Part shown: piece after piece, positions 1 through 9,364 of the stretch | Layout: each line of letters starts with the position of its first letter | Numbering within the stretch: position 1 is the stretch's first letter | Origin: Paenibacillus sp. Soil766 | GTDB taxonomy: Bacteria > Bacillota > Bacilli > Paenibacillales > NBRC-103111 | Length of the DNA: 64,000 bases | Assembly (NCBI RefSeq): GCF_001428105.1 | Contig: NZ_LMSJ01000012.1 | Location: forward strand, 308,569-372,568 | Direction of reading: 5' to 3' | Notes under the pieces: generated by a model | Told to the model about the DNA's origin: nothing | Databases searched by the model: none | The model's input: only the letters and a program-made list of their open reading frames with translations | Position numbers and translations under genes: made by a program

Positions 1-1755
1 GCGGTTACAGAAGCCAATGTTGGTGAGCTGATTGCCAAATTGGACGACCATGCCGCTATCCATGTGGAAGCTGTTGGCGAGAATCCGCATCAAGCCGTCA
101 TGGTTGGGGTTGTCTGGTTTATTGACGATGGGGCTGGCAACACCTCGTATTATGTGCCGTTTGCCCTGCTGCAAAGCGAGGCAGGTAAGCCGCTGCGCGA
201 TTGGCTCAGCGATGCTTCCAAGAAGAAGCAGCTCTTCGACCTGCACCGCGCGCAGCTGGCGCTGGCCTGGCAGGGCATCCACCTTGCAGGGGTGGATTTC
301 GACGTGCTGCTGGCCGCTTATCTCCTCGATCCGACGGAGTCGAATCTTAGCTTGAGCGGCCTGTCTGTGAAGTATGGTCTGCCATCAGTGAAGGCAGACG
401 AGGATGTGTTCGGCAAAGGCGCGAAGTTTCGCCTGCCGGAACTGGCTGCCCTTAGCGACCACTTGGGTCGCAAAGCGATGGCGATGGCGCGCATGGTGCC
501 CGTGCTGCAGGGTGAATTAGAGAAGAGTGAGATGCATCAACTCTTCTACGAGCTTGAGCTGCCCCTCTCCGGCGTTCTAGCGGAGATGGAGATGCGCGGC
601 ATCGCCGTAGATGCCGAAGGGCTTAAAACGCTCGGCGTGGAGCTTGGCAAGCAGCTGGACACGATCATGTCCAGCATTTACAAGCTCGCCGGCGTCGAGT
701 TCAACATCAACTCACCGAAGCAGCTCGGTGAGATTCTGTTCGAGAAGCTGGGGCTGCCAGCTTCGAAGAAGACCAAGACCGGCTACTCGACGGATGCCGA
801 GGTGTTGGAGCGACTTGCGCCCTACAACGAAGTTGTCGGGCAGATCCTGCACTACCGCTCGCTGGCAAAGCTGCAGTCGACGTACGTCGAGGGGCTGCTC
901 AAAGAGGTGCGGCCTGAGACCGGTAAGGTGCACACCTATTACCGGCAGACGATTGCCGCGACGGGACGTCTCAGCTCCCAGTTCCCGAACCTCCAGAACA
1001 TTCCGATTCGTCTGGAGGAGGGCCGTAAGATCCGCAAAGTTTTCGTTCCATCCGAGCCTGGATGGTACATGCTTGCTGCGGATTACTCCCAGATCGAGCT
1101 GCGCGTGCTAGCGCATATCTCGCAGGATGAGAAGCTGAAGGAAGCATTCCTTCAGAATATGGACATTCACACGAAGACGGCGATGGATGTCTTCGGCGTG
1201 GAGGAAAGCGCCGTTGACAGCAATATGCGCCGCCAAGCGAAAGCCGTTAACTTCGGAATCGTATACGGTATAAGTGACTACGGCCTCTCTCAGAACTTAG
1301 ATATTACCCGTCGGGAAGCCTCTCAGTTCATTGAACAGTATTTCGCGGTGTTCCAAGGGGTTCGTCGATATATGGATGAAATCGTCAAGGATGCTCGCAG
1401 GGACGGTTATGTAACTACTTTGCTTCAGCGCCGGCGCTTATTACCTGAAATTACGCATTCGAACTTTAATATACGTTCCTTCGCAGAACGTACTGCCATG
1501 AATACACCGATCCAAGGGACAGCTGCAGATATCATTAAGCTTGCCATGGTTCAGATGGCTGACAGATTGGCTAAAGAAGGACTGAAGAGCCGCATGCTGC
1601 TTCAAGTTCATGATGAGCTTGTCTTTGAAGTGCCGGCTGATGAGCTGGAAACGATGAAGGAACTCGTGCCAGAAGTCATGGCATCTGCGCTGAAGTTGGA
1701 CGTTCCATTACGTGCAGACGTTGATTTCGGTCTTACTTGGTATGATGCGAAGTAA
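1..1755 (+). CDS. polA: DNA polymerase I, 3' part (5' end outside window)
   Basis: Replication and repair polymerase of family A. The reading frame is open from the first base, so the 5' nuclease domain and part of the middle domain lie outside; 584 residues are visible. Polymerase motif A (DYSQIELR, near 1081), motif B (RRQAKAVNFGIVYG, near 1228) and motif C (QVHDELVFEV, near 1603) are intact. The region equivalent to the 3'-5' exonuclease lacks the DxE pair, as is known for Bacillus-type Pol I, so proofreading is probably absent. mutM follows after 56 bases, so the two repair genes are probably co-transcribed. Confidence 0.97.
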   Translation, partial: AVTEANVGELIAKLDDHAAIHVEAVGENPHQAVMVGVVWFIDDGAGNTSYYVPFALLQSEAGKPLRDWLSDASKKKQLFDLHRAQLALAWQGIHLAGVDFDVLLAAYLLDPTESNLSLSGLSVKYGLPSVKADEDVFGKGAKFRLPELAALSDHLGRKAMAMARMVPVLQGELEKSEMHQLFYELELPLSGVLAEMEMRGIAVDAEGLKTLGVELGKQLDTIMSSIYKLAGVEFNINSPKQLGEILFEKLGLPASKKTKTGYSTDAEVLERLAPYNEVVGQILHYRSLAKLQSTYVEGLLKEVRPETGKVHTYYRQTIAATGRLSSQFPNLQNIPIRLEEGRKIRKVFVPSEPGWYMLAADYSQIELRVLAHISQDEKLKEAFLQNMDIHTKTAMDVFGVEESAVDSNMRRQAKAVNFGIVYGISDYGLSQNLDITRREASQFIEQYFAVFQGVRRYMDEIVKDARRDGYVTTLLQRRRLLPEITHSNFNIRSFAERTAMNTPIQGTAADIIKLAMVQMADRLAKEGLKSRMLLQVHDELVFEVPADELETMKELVPEVMASALKLDVPLRADVDFGLTWYDAK

Positions 1756-1811
1756 CAGGGGATCAAGCGGCTTGAAGTGCCGCTCCCAACACCTAGAAGG
1801 AGGTGAACACC

Positions 1812-2672
1812 TTGCCTGAGCTGCCCGAGGTCGAAACCGTCAAACGAACACTAAATGAACTAATTACAGGCAAAACAATCGCCCATGTTAAGGTTAGGCT
1901 GCCTCGTATTATCCAGAAGCCGGACGATATTCAGCAGTTTGAAACGCTGCTGCAAGGACAAACGGTTGAAACGATTGAACGAAGAGGGAAGTTTCTTCGC
2001 TTCGTGCTTACGGACTACGTGATGGTCTCCCATTTGCGTATGGAAGGTCGCTATGGTTTATACGCAGGTGATGATCCACTCGAGCCTCACACCCATGTAT
2101 TGTTTCGATTTACGGATGAGAGTGAGCTGCGGTACAAGGATGTGCGGCAATTTGGCACGATGCATCTGTTCCCGAAGGGCGATGAACTTGCGCAGCCGCC
2201 GCTAGTGAAACTCGGAATTGAGCCGCTCGATGAGGCGTTCACCTTTGAAGCATTTCACGGGGTGATTGCCCATCGAGCTACGAAGATCAAGCCGCTCTTG
2301 CTCAATCAAGCATATATCGTGGGCATCGGGAATATTTATGTAGACGAGTCCCTCTTCATGGCAGGGATTCATCCCGAACGGGAAGCTTCCTCGCTCAGCA
2401 AGAACGAGCTTGGTTTATTGCACGAGGCGATTATTCGTACGCTCCAAGATTCCGTTGAGGTAGGCGGTTCTTCCATTAAATCCTACGTGAATGGACAAGG
2501 TGAAATCGGCCTTTTTCAGCACCAATTGAACATTTATGGCAGACAGTCACAACCGTGCAAAACATGCGGACAAGAGATAGTGAAAACCGTCGTAGGAGGC
2601 AGAGGGACTCACATATGTCTCACTTGTCAACCTTTAAAGCCCAAGCGGTCGCGAAAGAAGTCGGAGAAATAG
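1812..2672 (+). CDS. mutM: Formamidopyrimidine-DNA glycosylase (Fpg/MutM)
   Basis: Base-excision repair enzyme that removes 8-oxoguanine and nicks at the abasic site. The catalytic N-terminal proline fixes the start: the TTG at 1812 gives (M)PELPEVE, with AAGGAGGTG at 1797-1805 in front, whereas the GTG at 1803 lies inside that ribosome site and would bury the proline. It has 286 residues, normal for the family. The C-terminal zinc finger is present (CKTCG...CLTCQ), and the Arg and Gly-rich turn just before it (VGGRGTH) is conserved. It sits between polA and ytaF as in other Bacillales. Confidence 0.97.
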   Translation: MPELPEVETVKRTLNELITGKTIAHVKVRLPRIIQKPDDIQQFETLLQGQTVETIERRGKFLRFVLTDYVMVSHLRMEGRYGLYAGDDPLEPHTHVLFRFTDESELRYKDVRQFGTMHLFPKGDELAQPPLVKLGIEPLDEAFTFEAFHGVIAHRATKIKPLLLNQAYIVGIGNIYVDESLFMAGIHPEREASSLSKNELGLLHEAIIRTLQDSVEVGGSSIKSYVNGQGEIGLFQHQLNIYGRQSQPCKTCGQEIVKTVVGGRGTHICLTCQPLKPKRSRKKSEK

Positions 2673-2770
2673 GCACGAGAAGCGTACCCTCCCCATATGA
2701 TATGGAGTACTTAGCCTAGGTAACAGCCCATGAGGCCTGTTATTCAGGTAAAACGCTTAGGAGGGTTTGT

Positions 2771-3511
2771 ATGCTTCCTGTCATATCTCTGCTCATTTTG
2801 GCATTCGCAGTTTCTTTGGACGGTTTCGGTGTTGGTGTGATGTACGGGTTACGCAAAATACGAATACCACTTATCTCTATTGGAATTATATCGCTTTGGT
2901 CTGGGATCATTATTTTTACTTCGATGCAGATCGGCGTTTTGATGTCTTCCTTCATGTCCCCTGAAGTTGCCAAGCGTATTGGGGCAATCATTCTAATTGG
3001 TATTGGTGTGTGGGCTCTTGTTCAAATGAGACAAGGGCAGAAAAACCAATCGCAACAAGAGCAAACAACTGCTGAGGTAGATCAAGCAATGGTTAGCAGC
3101 ATGCCCTACGGAGAGATTCGCAACTCTGGCTACGTGGAGCCGGTGACGTTCGATACGTTGCAGCGGACCAAAGAGATTCTCAGCATTGAACTCAAACGCT
3201 TTGGGCTTGTGATTCAAATCCTACGTACGCCTTCCATAGCGGATGTAGATAAGTCAGGCAATATCTCAGCCTCTGAGGCTACGTTGCTCGGCTTAGCGCT
3301 CTCTTTGGATGCCTTCGGAGCGGGAATTGGTGCTGCTCTTATCGGATTCGTGCCGTTATTAACGGCTTCTGTTATTTCGATTTCCAGCGGATCCTTGCTT
3401 GCGGTTGGCTTGCGAGTTGGTTTCAGATATGCTGAAATGAACTGGATGAAGAAGCTTTCTATTCTTCCAGGATGTGTACTTATTGTCATGGGACTTTTGA
3501 AAATGCTATAG
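2771..3511 (+). CDS. ytaF: YtaF-type sporulation membrane protein (MntP-like fold)
   Basis: Polytopic membrane protein of 246 residues. Hydrophobic helices form two blocks (about 1-80 and 165-246) around a hydrophilic loop, with repeated LDGFGVG / LDAFGAG motifs that resemble the MntP cation-exporter repeat. Location between mutM and coaE matches ytaF of Bacillus subtilis. The ribosome site TAGGAGGG precedes the ATG. The loop contains DVDKSGNISASEA, which looks like a short acidic, possibly cation-binding stretch. The transport substrate is unknown; assignment rests on motif and gene order. Confidence 0.85.
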   Translation: MLPVISLLILAFAVSLDGFGVGVMYGLRKIRIPLISIGIISLWSGIIIFTSMQIGVLMSSFMSPEVAKRIGAIILIGIGVWALVQMRQGQKNQSQQEQTTAEVDQAMVSSMPYGEIRNSGYVEPVTFDTLQRTKEILSIELKRFGLVIQILRTPSIADVDKSGNISASEATLLGLALSLDAFGAGIGAALIGFVPLLTASVISISSGSLLAVGLRVGFRYAEMNWMKKLSILPGCVLIVMGLLKML

Positions 3512-3546
3512 TTCACTAACAATGAACCTTTAGGAGAGAAACGCTT

Positions 3547-4143
3547 ATGAATATCGGCTTAACTGGAGGAATTGCTTGTGGAAAAAGTACGGTTAGCCGC
3601 ATGCTCGTTAGCCGTGGTGCTCTTTTAATCGATGCCGATCAGATCGCTCGCGATGTTGTCGAGCCTGGCAGTCCTGTTCTTGAACAGGTTGCTGCGCAGT
3701 TTGGACAAGCTGTCATTGGATCTGATGGATCTCTGCAACGTAAGAAGCTTGGTGAAATTATCTTTGGATCGCCTGAAGCGCGCAAGCAGCTAGAGGGCTT
3801 ACTGCATCCTCCTATTCGGACAAGGATGCGCGAGCTAATGACTTTGTATGAACGGGACTACCCCACCAAGTTGGTGGTGGTTGATGTTCCTTTACTCATA
3901 GAATCGAATCTGGTCTCGATGTTTGAGGAGATCATGGTCGTGTATATTCCGCGTCACTTGCAATTAGAACGTCTGATGCAGCGAGATGGCTTGTCTATGG
4001 AGACGGCCCAACTTCGACTTGATGCGCAGATGTCAATTGAGGAGAAACGAAAACTAGCAGATATCGTGATTGACAATAGCGGGACTTGGGAAGAAACCAA
4101 CATGAGGGTGGAGCTGTTCTGGGTAGGGAAGGGATTGGCATGA
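3547..4143 (+). CDS. coaE: Dephospho-CoA kinase
   Basis: Catalyses the last step of coenzyme A synthesis, phosphorylation of the 3'-hydroxyl of dephospho-CoA with ATP. The N-terminus carries the P-loop (G7-G-I-A-C-G-K13-S-T) directly after the first strand. Further family features are DADQIARDVVEPG (about 30-42), LLHPPIR and VDVPLLIES. 198 residues is the usual length. The stop codon overlaps the next start in an ATGA arrangement, implying translational coupling with the transglycosylase gene. Confidence 0.95.
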   Translation: MNIGLTGGIACGKSTVSRMLVSRGALLIDADQIARDVVEPGSPVLEQVAAQFGQAVIGSDGSLQRKKLGEIIFGSPEARKQLEGLLHPPIRTRMRELMTLYERDYPTKLVVVDVPLLIESNLVSMFEEIMVVYIPRHLQLERLMQRDGLSMETAQLRLDAQMSIEEKRKLADIVIDNSGTWEETNMRVELFWVGKGLA

Positions 4144-4727
4144 CGTTCTTTCGAAAAAAGCGAATGTTTGCTCTTCTGCTCATTGTATTTGTCATGATTC
4201 TCTTCATGAATAGCGCATTTATAGGTAGAAAGCTTTACCCAATCTACTTTCAGCAGGAGATTAAGCAGAGCGCGGCGAAACACAATATAGATCCATTTCT
4301 AATAGCAGCCATTATTCGCGTCGAAACGAATTATAAATATCATTTAGAATCAAGCAAAGGGGCAGTAGGGCTCATGCAGCTTATGCCTGATACCGCTGAT
4401 TGGATTGTTGAATCCTCGAATTTAGGGCCTCATACACAAGAAGATTTGCTTCGAGTCGATATTAATATTTATTTAGGGTCATGGTATTTGAATTGGTTAA
4501 TCAAGCATTATAATGGGAATTTAATCTATGCGATAGCAGCGTACAATGCAGGTCAAGGGAATGTGAATAAGTGGAAAAATAATAATGTCTGGGACGGTTC
4601 CGAAGACAATATCCGTGATATTCCATTTGGTGAAACCCGTCATTATGTACAGCGCGTCCTTTATTATTATGAGAAGTATACGAAGCTTTATACAGACTCC
4701 GAACAGTGGCAGGGTGCTGAAGCTTAA
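4140..4727 (+). CDS. Lytic transglycosylase, SLT family, membrane anchored
   Basis: Cleaves the glycan strands of peptidoglycan. The ATG at 4140 overlaps the coaE stop and is preceded by AAGGGA; an earlier in-frame ATG at 4086 lies inside coaE and has no good site. 195 residues: a basic start then one membrane segment (about 8-28), followed by the Slt fold. The catalytic Glu is in IIRVETNYKY, followed by GAVGLMQLMPDTA and AYNAGQGNV, the classic family-1 motifs. It probably acts outside the membrane on the wall. Coupling to coaE is also seen in related genomes, from memory. Confidence 0.92.
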   Translation: MTFFRKKRMFALLLIVFVMILFMNSAFIGRKLYPIYFQQEIKQSAAKHNIDPFLIAAIIRVETNYKYHLESSKGAVGLMQLMPDTADWIVESSNLGPHTQEDLLRVDINIYLGSWYLNWLIKHYNGNLIYAIAAYNAGQGNVNKWKNNNVWDGSEDNIRDIPFGETRHYVQRVLYYYEKYTKLYTDSEQWQGAEA

Positions 4728-4745
4728 TTAGTCGCACAAAACAAA

Positions 4746-4790
4746 GAAGCATTGGACTAGCTCCTAGTGGAGCGTAAAGTCCAATACTTC
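4746..4790. terminator. Bidirectional terminator between transglycosylase and SASP genes
   Basis: A 13-bp stem (4746-4758 with 4778-4790, one G-U pair) lies between two convergent genes. The T-rich side (TTTGTTTTG) follows it on the minus strand, so it mainly serves the spore-protein gene. Confidence 0.75.
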
Positions 4791-4826
4791 CTGTTTTGCA
4801 GAGTCAAAAGCGTGTGTTATTCAAGA

Positions 4827-5045
4827 TTACTTGAATTGACCTGCTAGAGATTGTTCTGCGATTTGTACCAGGCGACGAGTGATGCTACCACCAATAGAGC
4901 CAGTGTCACGAGAAGTCATGTTGCCATAGTAGCCATCTTGTGGGATAGCGATACCTAGCTCCTGAGCTACCTCATACTTCAACTGATCCAAGGCTGCATT
5001 AGCTTGTGGAACGACTAAAGTATTGCTGCTTCTGTTTGAACTCAT
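4827..5045 (-). CDS. Alpha/beta-type small acid-soluble spore protein
   Basis: 72-residue DNA-binding protein that coats and protects spore DNA from UV. The family signature is clear: the central region NxALDQLKYEVAQELGI with the GPR protease site preceding residues of LGI, and the second conserved block YGNMTSRDTGSIGGSITRRLV. AAGGAGGTGA precedes the ATG. It is monocistronic between two hairpins and divergent from nrdR. Such genes are normally transcribed by sigma-G in the forespore; I could not identify a convincing sigma-G promoter by eye. Confidence 0.96.
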   Translation of the reverse strand: MSSNRSSNTLVVPQANAALDQLKYEVAQELGIAIPQDGYYGNMTSRDTGSIGGSITRRLVQIAEQSLAGQFK

Positions 5046-5156
5046 GTCTGTTCACCTCCTTGTCGGTTGGTAAATCTATTGTGTGCAGAACTCCAAACTT
5101 CAAGACATGTAACATATGGTAAAGATATTTCCAAGTGAGAAAGGAGATGAAAGCGA

Positions 5157-5636
5157 ATGAAATGCCCGTTCTGTGACCATTCTGGTACGAAAGTGCTTGA
5201 TTCCAGGTCTGCCAATGAGAATAAATCCATCCGTCGGCGCCGTGAATGTGAGAAATGCGCGAGAAGATTCACGACTTTCGAAATGGTTGAAGAAACACCT
5301 TTAATTGTGATTAAGAAAGATGGAAGTCGGGAAGAATTTAGTCGAGAGAAAATTTTGCGTGGCTTAATTCGTGCATGTGAAAAAAGGCCGGTTTCCATGG
5401 AGCGCCTAGAGATGCTTGTCTCCGAAGTCGAAATGCAGCTTCGTACAACGGCACATGCTGAAGTCGATAGCCTTGGCATTGGTGAAATTGTGATGGAGCA
5501 ATTGTACCCCGTCGATGAAGTGGCCTACATTCGCTTCGCCTCTGTTTATAGGCAGTTCAAAGACATTAACATGTTTTTGAAGGAGTTAACGCAAATATTG
5601 GGAAAGCATGACGTCGGGCTACTTCGAGACAAATAA
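5157..5636 (+). CDS. nrdR: Transcriptional repressor NrdR
   Basis: Repressor of ribonucleotide reductase genes that senses dATP/ATP. 159 residues with an N-terminal zinc ribbon (CPFC at 3-6 and CEKC near 31-34, with the basic RRRRE segment between) and an ATP-cone domain (about 46-136, beginning [14 protein letters not shown]). Length and architecture are canonical. The ribosome site AAAGGAG is eight or nine bases before the ATG. In Bacillus the gene is followed by dnaB; here it is followed by a strong terminator, so this part of the order is broken. Confidence 0.96.
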   Translation: MKCPFCDHSGTKVLDSRSANENKSIRRRRECEKCARRFTTFEMVEETPLIVIKKDGSREEFSREKILRGLIRACEKRPVSMERLEMLVSEVEMQLRTTAHAEVDSLGIGEIVMEQLYPVDEVAYIRFASVYRQFKDINMFLKELTQILGKHDVGLLRDK

Positions 5637-5715
5637 GTAGTAGGCGCATGCTCGGGGTAATCAGAGGTTGACACGAATTGATTTGTTTTTTTTCGAAATG
5701 TGACAAAAAATAAAC

Positions 5716-5744
5716 AAAAGACAGCGGCAAGTGCGCTGTCTTTT
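5716..5744 (+). terminator. Rho-independent terminator of nrdR
   Basis: Perfect 11-bp stem AAAAGACAGCG/CGCTGTCTTTT with a 7-base loop, running into T residues, 80 bases after the nrdR stop. Confidence 0.85.
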
Positions 5745-5857
5745 GCTGTTTCATTAGGGGAAAGTCAATAACGACGCGCCCTCATGAGCTTATGAAAAAA
5801 AATTATTCTACTGACATCAACCGACTGTATTTTTGAGAGCGATAAGGCATAATTCGG

Positions 5858-6046
5858 TTATTGAGTCCGTTTGTCCAATTCACTTCGAAGAAAATGAATA
5901 AATCGGACGGCTTCATCGGCTGTTAATAGGCTGCCGCTAAATGAAAAGGAGAACATGTCCAAAATATCATCATCAGGGAGATGCAAGTTATCGATCAATT
6001 GCTTTACGTCAATGCTCATATTGCCGTCAATTACCATTTTATTCAT
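5858..6046 (-). CDS. Small acidic protein of unknown function (62 aa)
   Basis: Not recognised. A very good ribosome site (AAAGGAGG, ten bases before the ATG) argues that it is real. The product is acidic and predicted helical (VKQLIDNLHL, TADEAVRFIHFLRSELDK), with no signal peptide or cysteine. It starts 230 bases from the divergent small gene at 6278, so the two may share a regulatory region. Confidence 0.6.
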   Translation of the reverse strand: MNKMVIDGNMSIDVKQLIDNLHLPDDDILDMFSFSFSGSLLTADEAVRFIHFLRSELDKRTQ

Positions 6047-6277
6047 GATGTTGATTCCTCCTTTGTCGAACTGCCATTATCGGATGGAGGCGGTAGCTGG
6101 CTGACATATTGGTCTTGGTCAGAAGACATGATTGCCAATTTAGTCCCTTTAGCTTTGCGTCACCACTTTTCAGCGGTTTTGCCCTTATCATACCGATAAC
6201 GTCTTATATGAAAACTATATCACAGGTTAGGTTTAACGTGCTATTAATTACATTAATTCGAAGGATGGTTGAAGCAT

Positions 6278-6451
6278 ATGTCCGTCAATAGCCCAAAATC
6301 CACAAAAATTATTCATGAATTGGATATAGTAAAGGTAGCTGAGGCGCTTGGGCTTGATCAAGCTCGTCTACTCGCTTATGTCTATAATCGTCCAGAAGCT
6401 ATTCACGCTTATGTGCTAGATGAGCCAGCCACTGCTTCGGATCCTTCCTAA
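6278..6451 (+). CDS. Small protein of unknown function (57 aa)
   Basis: Not recognised. The ATG at 6278 sits nine bases after AAGGATGG, better placed than the TTG at 6269. The product (HELDIVKVAEALGLDQARLL...) looks like a short helix pair. It converges on htpG and ends just before the htpG terminator. Confidence rests on start context and codon usage only. Confidence 0.5.
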   Translation: MSVNSPKSTKIIHELDIVKVAEALGLDQARLLAYVYNRPEAIHAYVLDEPATASDPS

Positions 6452-6466
6452 CCTACATAAAAAAAA

Positions 6467-6492
6467 GCACCGCAACAAGGAAGTTGCAGTGC
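6467..6492 (-). terminator. Terminator of htpG
   Basis: 10-bp stem GCACTGCAAC/GTTGCGGTGC (one G-U pair) followed on the minus strand by a run of eight or nine T. It lies between two convergent genes. Confidence 0.85.
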
Positions 6493-6506
6493 CTGAGGTT
6501 ATAGAA

Positions 6507-8387
6507 TTAAACCATGATTTTACAAATATCGTTCGTGAATTCAACTGGATCCTGTAGCGGCAGACCTTCAATAAGAAGAGCTTGATTGTACAAGAGCGCT
6601 GTGTACAGGTTCAATTTCTCTTTATCCTTTTCAAAAGCATCCTTCAAGGAAGCGAACACGTCATGGTTGACGTTAATTTCTAAGACTTTCTCTGCCTTAA
6701 CATTAGGATTGTTTGGCATCGCGTTCAAGATTTTTTCCATTTCGATGGTAACATCGCCGTCTGTGGATAAGCATACCGGATGCTTTCTCAAGCGCTTGGA
6801 AGCTTTAACGCTCGTCACTTTGCCAGCCAATAAGCCATTCATGTAATCGAAAAGATCTTGATTTTCCTTTTTGTCAGACTCCGAATCGTTTTGGTTATCC
6901 TCTACATCAATACCAAGATCCCCACTTGAAACCGATCTGAATTCCTTCTCTTTGTAGGTCATAATCATTTTGATTGCGAACTCATCAATATCATCTGTGA
7001 AGTATAGAATCTCGTAACCTTTATCTGTTACTATCTCCGTTTGCGGAAGCTTATCAATTCTTTCCATCGACTCACCGGAAGCATAGTAAATGTACTTCTG
7101 ATCTTCTGGCATCCTCGATACATACTCGTCCAATGTGACAAGCTTTTTCTCTTTGGAAGAAGAGAACATCAATAGATCCTGCAGAAGCTCTTTATGCGTG
7201 CCGTAGTCGCTGTAAACGCCGAATTTCAGCTGTCTGCCGAAGGACTTGTAGAATTGCTCATATTTCTCTCTCTCGTCCTTCAGAAGGCTTTGTAGCTGGC
7301 CTTTGATTTTGCTGGAAATGTTCTTGGCGATTAATTTAAGTTGACGATCATGCTGAAGCATTTCACGTGAGATGTTCAGTGATAAGCTTTCGGAGTCGAC
7401 CATCCCTTTGACGAAGCTGAAATAGTCAGGAAGCAGGTCCGCGCATTTATTCATAATGAGAACGCCGTTTGCGTAAAGCTCAAGGCCTTTCTCGTATTCT
7501 TTGGAATAGTAGTCATAAGGCATGCTTTCAGGGATGAAGAGGATCGCTTGGTAGACTACCGCGCCATCTGCACTCACATGAATATGCTTAAGCGGTTTGT
7601 CGAAGCCATAGTGCTTCTCATGGTAGAACTTCTCATAATCTTCAGGAGTAAGCTCGCTTTTGTTTTTGCGCCAGATCGGCACCATGCTGTTCACATGCTG
7701 CTCTTCTTGATAGTCCTCGAATTCGCTCTCGCTGCCTTCTTTTAGACGCTTGCCTGAGATGTCCATTTTAATAGGATAACGGATGAAATCGGAATACTTC
7801 TTGATAATCGCTTTCAGGCGATACTCGTCCAAGTATTCATCGTAGTTGTCATCTTCCGTGTTCGGTTTAATCGTGAGAACGATCTCCGTACCAACGGAAT
7901 CCTTCTCTGCTGGTGCAATCGTGTATCCATCAGCACCATCAGATTCCCATGTATAGGCTGTATCGCTGCCTAGTGCTCTACTTGTTACGGTGATATGGTC
8001 AGCGACCATGAACGCGGAGTAGAAGCCTACCCCGAATTGGCCAATGATGTTGTGGCCGTCTTTGGCTTCGTTCTCTTTTTTGAAAGCAAGAGATCCACTC
8101 TTCGCGATAATCCCCAAGTTGTTCTCTAGATCTTCTTTCGTCATCCCGATACCTGTATCGCGAATCGTTAAGATGCGATTGTCTTTATCGGCAGTAATTT
8201 TGATGAAGTAGCTATCTTTGTCAAAAACGAGCGAGTCGTCTGTAAGTGCTTTGTAGTAAATTTTGTCAATCGCATCACTGGAGTTGGAGATAAGCTCTCT
8301 TAGAAAGATTTCACGTTGTGTGTAAATCGAATTGATCATCATTTCCAAAAGACGCTTGGATTCGGCTTGAAACTGTTTCTTTTCCAC
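6507..8387 (-). CDS. htpG: Molecular chaperone HtpG (Hsp90)
   Basis: ATP-dependent cytosolic chaperone of the GHKL ATPase class, 626 residues. The N-terminal ATP pocket shows the three expected motifs: [18 protein letters not shown] and [11 protein letters not shown]. The middle domain has [14 protein letters not shown] with the catalytic Arg region, and the C-terminal dimerisation part is present. The start is GTG, preceded by AAAGGAGA. The gene is monocistronic. Its promoter carries a CIRCE element, which would place it under HrcA; in B. subtilis htpG is not a CIRCE gene, so the regulation here differs from that model. Confidence 0.97.
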   Translation of the reverse strand: MEKKQFQAESKRLLEMMINSIYTQREIFLRELISNSSDAIDKIYYKALTDDSLVFDKDSYFIKITADKDNRILTIRDTGIGMTKEDLENNLGIIAKSGSLAFKKENEAKDGHNIIGQFGVGFYSAFMVADHITVTSRALGSDTAYTWESDGADGYTIAPAEKDSVGTEIVLTIKPNTEDDNYDEYLDEYRLKAIIKKYSDFIRYPIKMDISGKRLKEGSESEFEDYQEEQHVNSMVPIWRKNKSELTPEDYEKFYHEKHYGFDKPLKHIHVSADGAVVYQAILFIPESMPYDYYSKEYEKGLELYANGVLIMNKCADLLPDYFSFVKGMVDSESLSLNISREMLQHDRQLKLIAKNISSKIKGQLQSLLKDEREKYEQFYKSFGRQLKFGVYSDYGTHKELLQDLLMFSSSKEKKLVTLDEYVSRMPEDQKYIYYASGESMERIDKLPQTEIVTDKGYEILYFTDDIDEFAIKMIMTYKEKEFRSVSSGDLGIDVEDNQNDSESDKKENQDLFDYMNGLLAGKVTSVKASKRLRKHPVCLSTDGDVTIEMEKILNAMPNNPNVKAEKVLEINVNHDVFASLKDAFEKDKEKLNLYTALLYNQALLIEGLPLQDPVEFTNDICKIMV

Positions 8388-8424
8388 GGATAGATCTCCT
8401 TTCGATATGTACCAAGTTTAATAA

Positions 8425-8451
8425 TTAGCACTCGCACTCTGTGAGTGCTAT
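8425..8451. promoter_or_regulatory. CIRCE operator (HrcA site) upstream of htpG
   Basis: TTAGCACTC, nine spacer bases, then GAGTGCTAT: 17 of 18 positions of the CIRCE inverted repeat consensus (only the last base differs). It lies nine bases downstream of the -10 box, over the expected transcription start, the usual position for HrcA repression. Confidence 0.93.
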
Positions 8452-8459
8452 ACACTAAC

Positions 8460-8488
8460 TTTATATCATCCCTGAAATTTAATGTCAA
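8460..8488 (-). promoter_or_regulatory. Sigma-A promoter of htpG
   Basis: On the minus strand a perfect -35 TTGACA (8483-8488), exactly 17 bases, then TATAAA (8460-8465). The CIRCE element follows immediately. Confidence 0.88.
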
Positions 8489-8577
8489 TTGGAACTGGGG
8501 AGAAATCGGAAAACAATTGGTTGAAATGACGGAGAGTAGCTGGCTGACTAGCGAATCGAAGCAAAGAGAGCGCCTTA

Positions 8578-9186
8578 TTAATCGGAATCCTGCGAAAGTG
8601 CAGCATTTTCTCTGAATGGAGTTGGTTTGAGTTTATATTCTGCAAAAATGTTTAAATGTGTTTCTACATCTTTTGGGCGGAGAGGCTGAGCGAGTGTGTA
8701 AGCAAGCCTAATGATTTCCCGTTCCATCACATTGTTCAGACTGACAGGCGATGAAATTGCCTGAAATCGACTAATCAACATGCGAAGAAGTGTGATACAC
8801 AAGTCAGGGCGATTGGCAACGTTATCATATGAAAATGAAATCATCTGATACCCCATCGCAGTCAAAAAAGTTTCTCGGTTTAGCTCATTGCAGTATTTTT
8901 GCCTGTCCATATCTCGCACGTGCGGGCCAAATCCTTTGATCTCAATGATCAATTTCACAAATTTCGTCAGCCAGGCGAAATCACAGAAATAAGAACGTCC
9001 CCGCCAATCCAATACTTCAAATTCAGGGTGCAACTCATCGAAATTCCCACGGAGCTCCCACCAGACTTCCTGACAAAATAGTGTTTCAGCCTCCCGATGT
9101 CCTCGCTCCAAGCGGCCTCTACGTTCTCCGATTCTCCGGTCCAGATGGTGTTGAATCCACAAACCGTGACTATACTCGAAATTCAT
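8578..9186 (-). CDS. Putative PD-(D/E)XK nuclease-fold protein
   Basis: 202-residue protein that I cannot name. The start at 9186 has AAAGGAGG nine bases upstream; a longer frame to 9231 lacks a site. The centre reads YFCDFAWLTKFVKLIIEIKGFG: an Asp, a hydrophobic strand and E-x-K, in the spacing of PD-(D/E)XK nucleases such as DUF559/Vsr-like proteins, preceded by an acidic helix (HREAETLF). The following segment (RDMDRQKYCNELNRETFLTAMGY) matches the place where such proteins have a helix and RR-like cap. It stands alone, with no methylase nearby, so a restriction role is not indicated. Confidence 0.7.
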   Translation of the reverse strand: MNFEYSHGLWIQHHLDRRIGERRGRLERGHREAETLFCQEVWWELRGNFDELHPEFEVLDWRGRSYFCDFAWLTKFVKLIIEIKGFGPHVRDMDRQKYCNELNRETFLTAMGYQMISFSYDNVANRPDLCITLLRMLISRFQAISSPVSLNNVMEREIIRLAYTLAQPLRPKDVETHLNIFAEYKLKPTPFRENAALSQDSD

Positions 9187-9364
9187 GTGCGTATTTCCTC
9201 CTTTAAAATGAGAAAAACTCCCCTGCTCCACTCATGACAAATGGACAGGGACGTTCTTCGTCTCTTGCAAATAAGTATATAGGAAATCTCCTTTTTCACG
9301 AGGGGACATTTTCGACATTTCTCCACTTTTTGTGATAAAATGTGACATAACGGAGAGGTGTCAT

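Noticed and set aside
5065..5156. Sigma-G promoter of the spore protein gene
   Set aside because: I could not find -35 and -10 boxes with correct spacing, so none is claimed.
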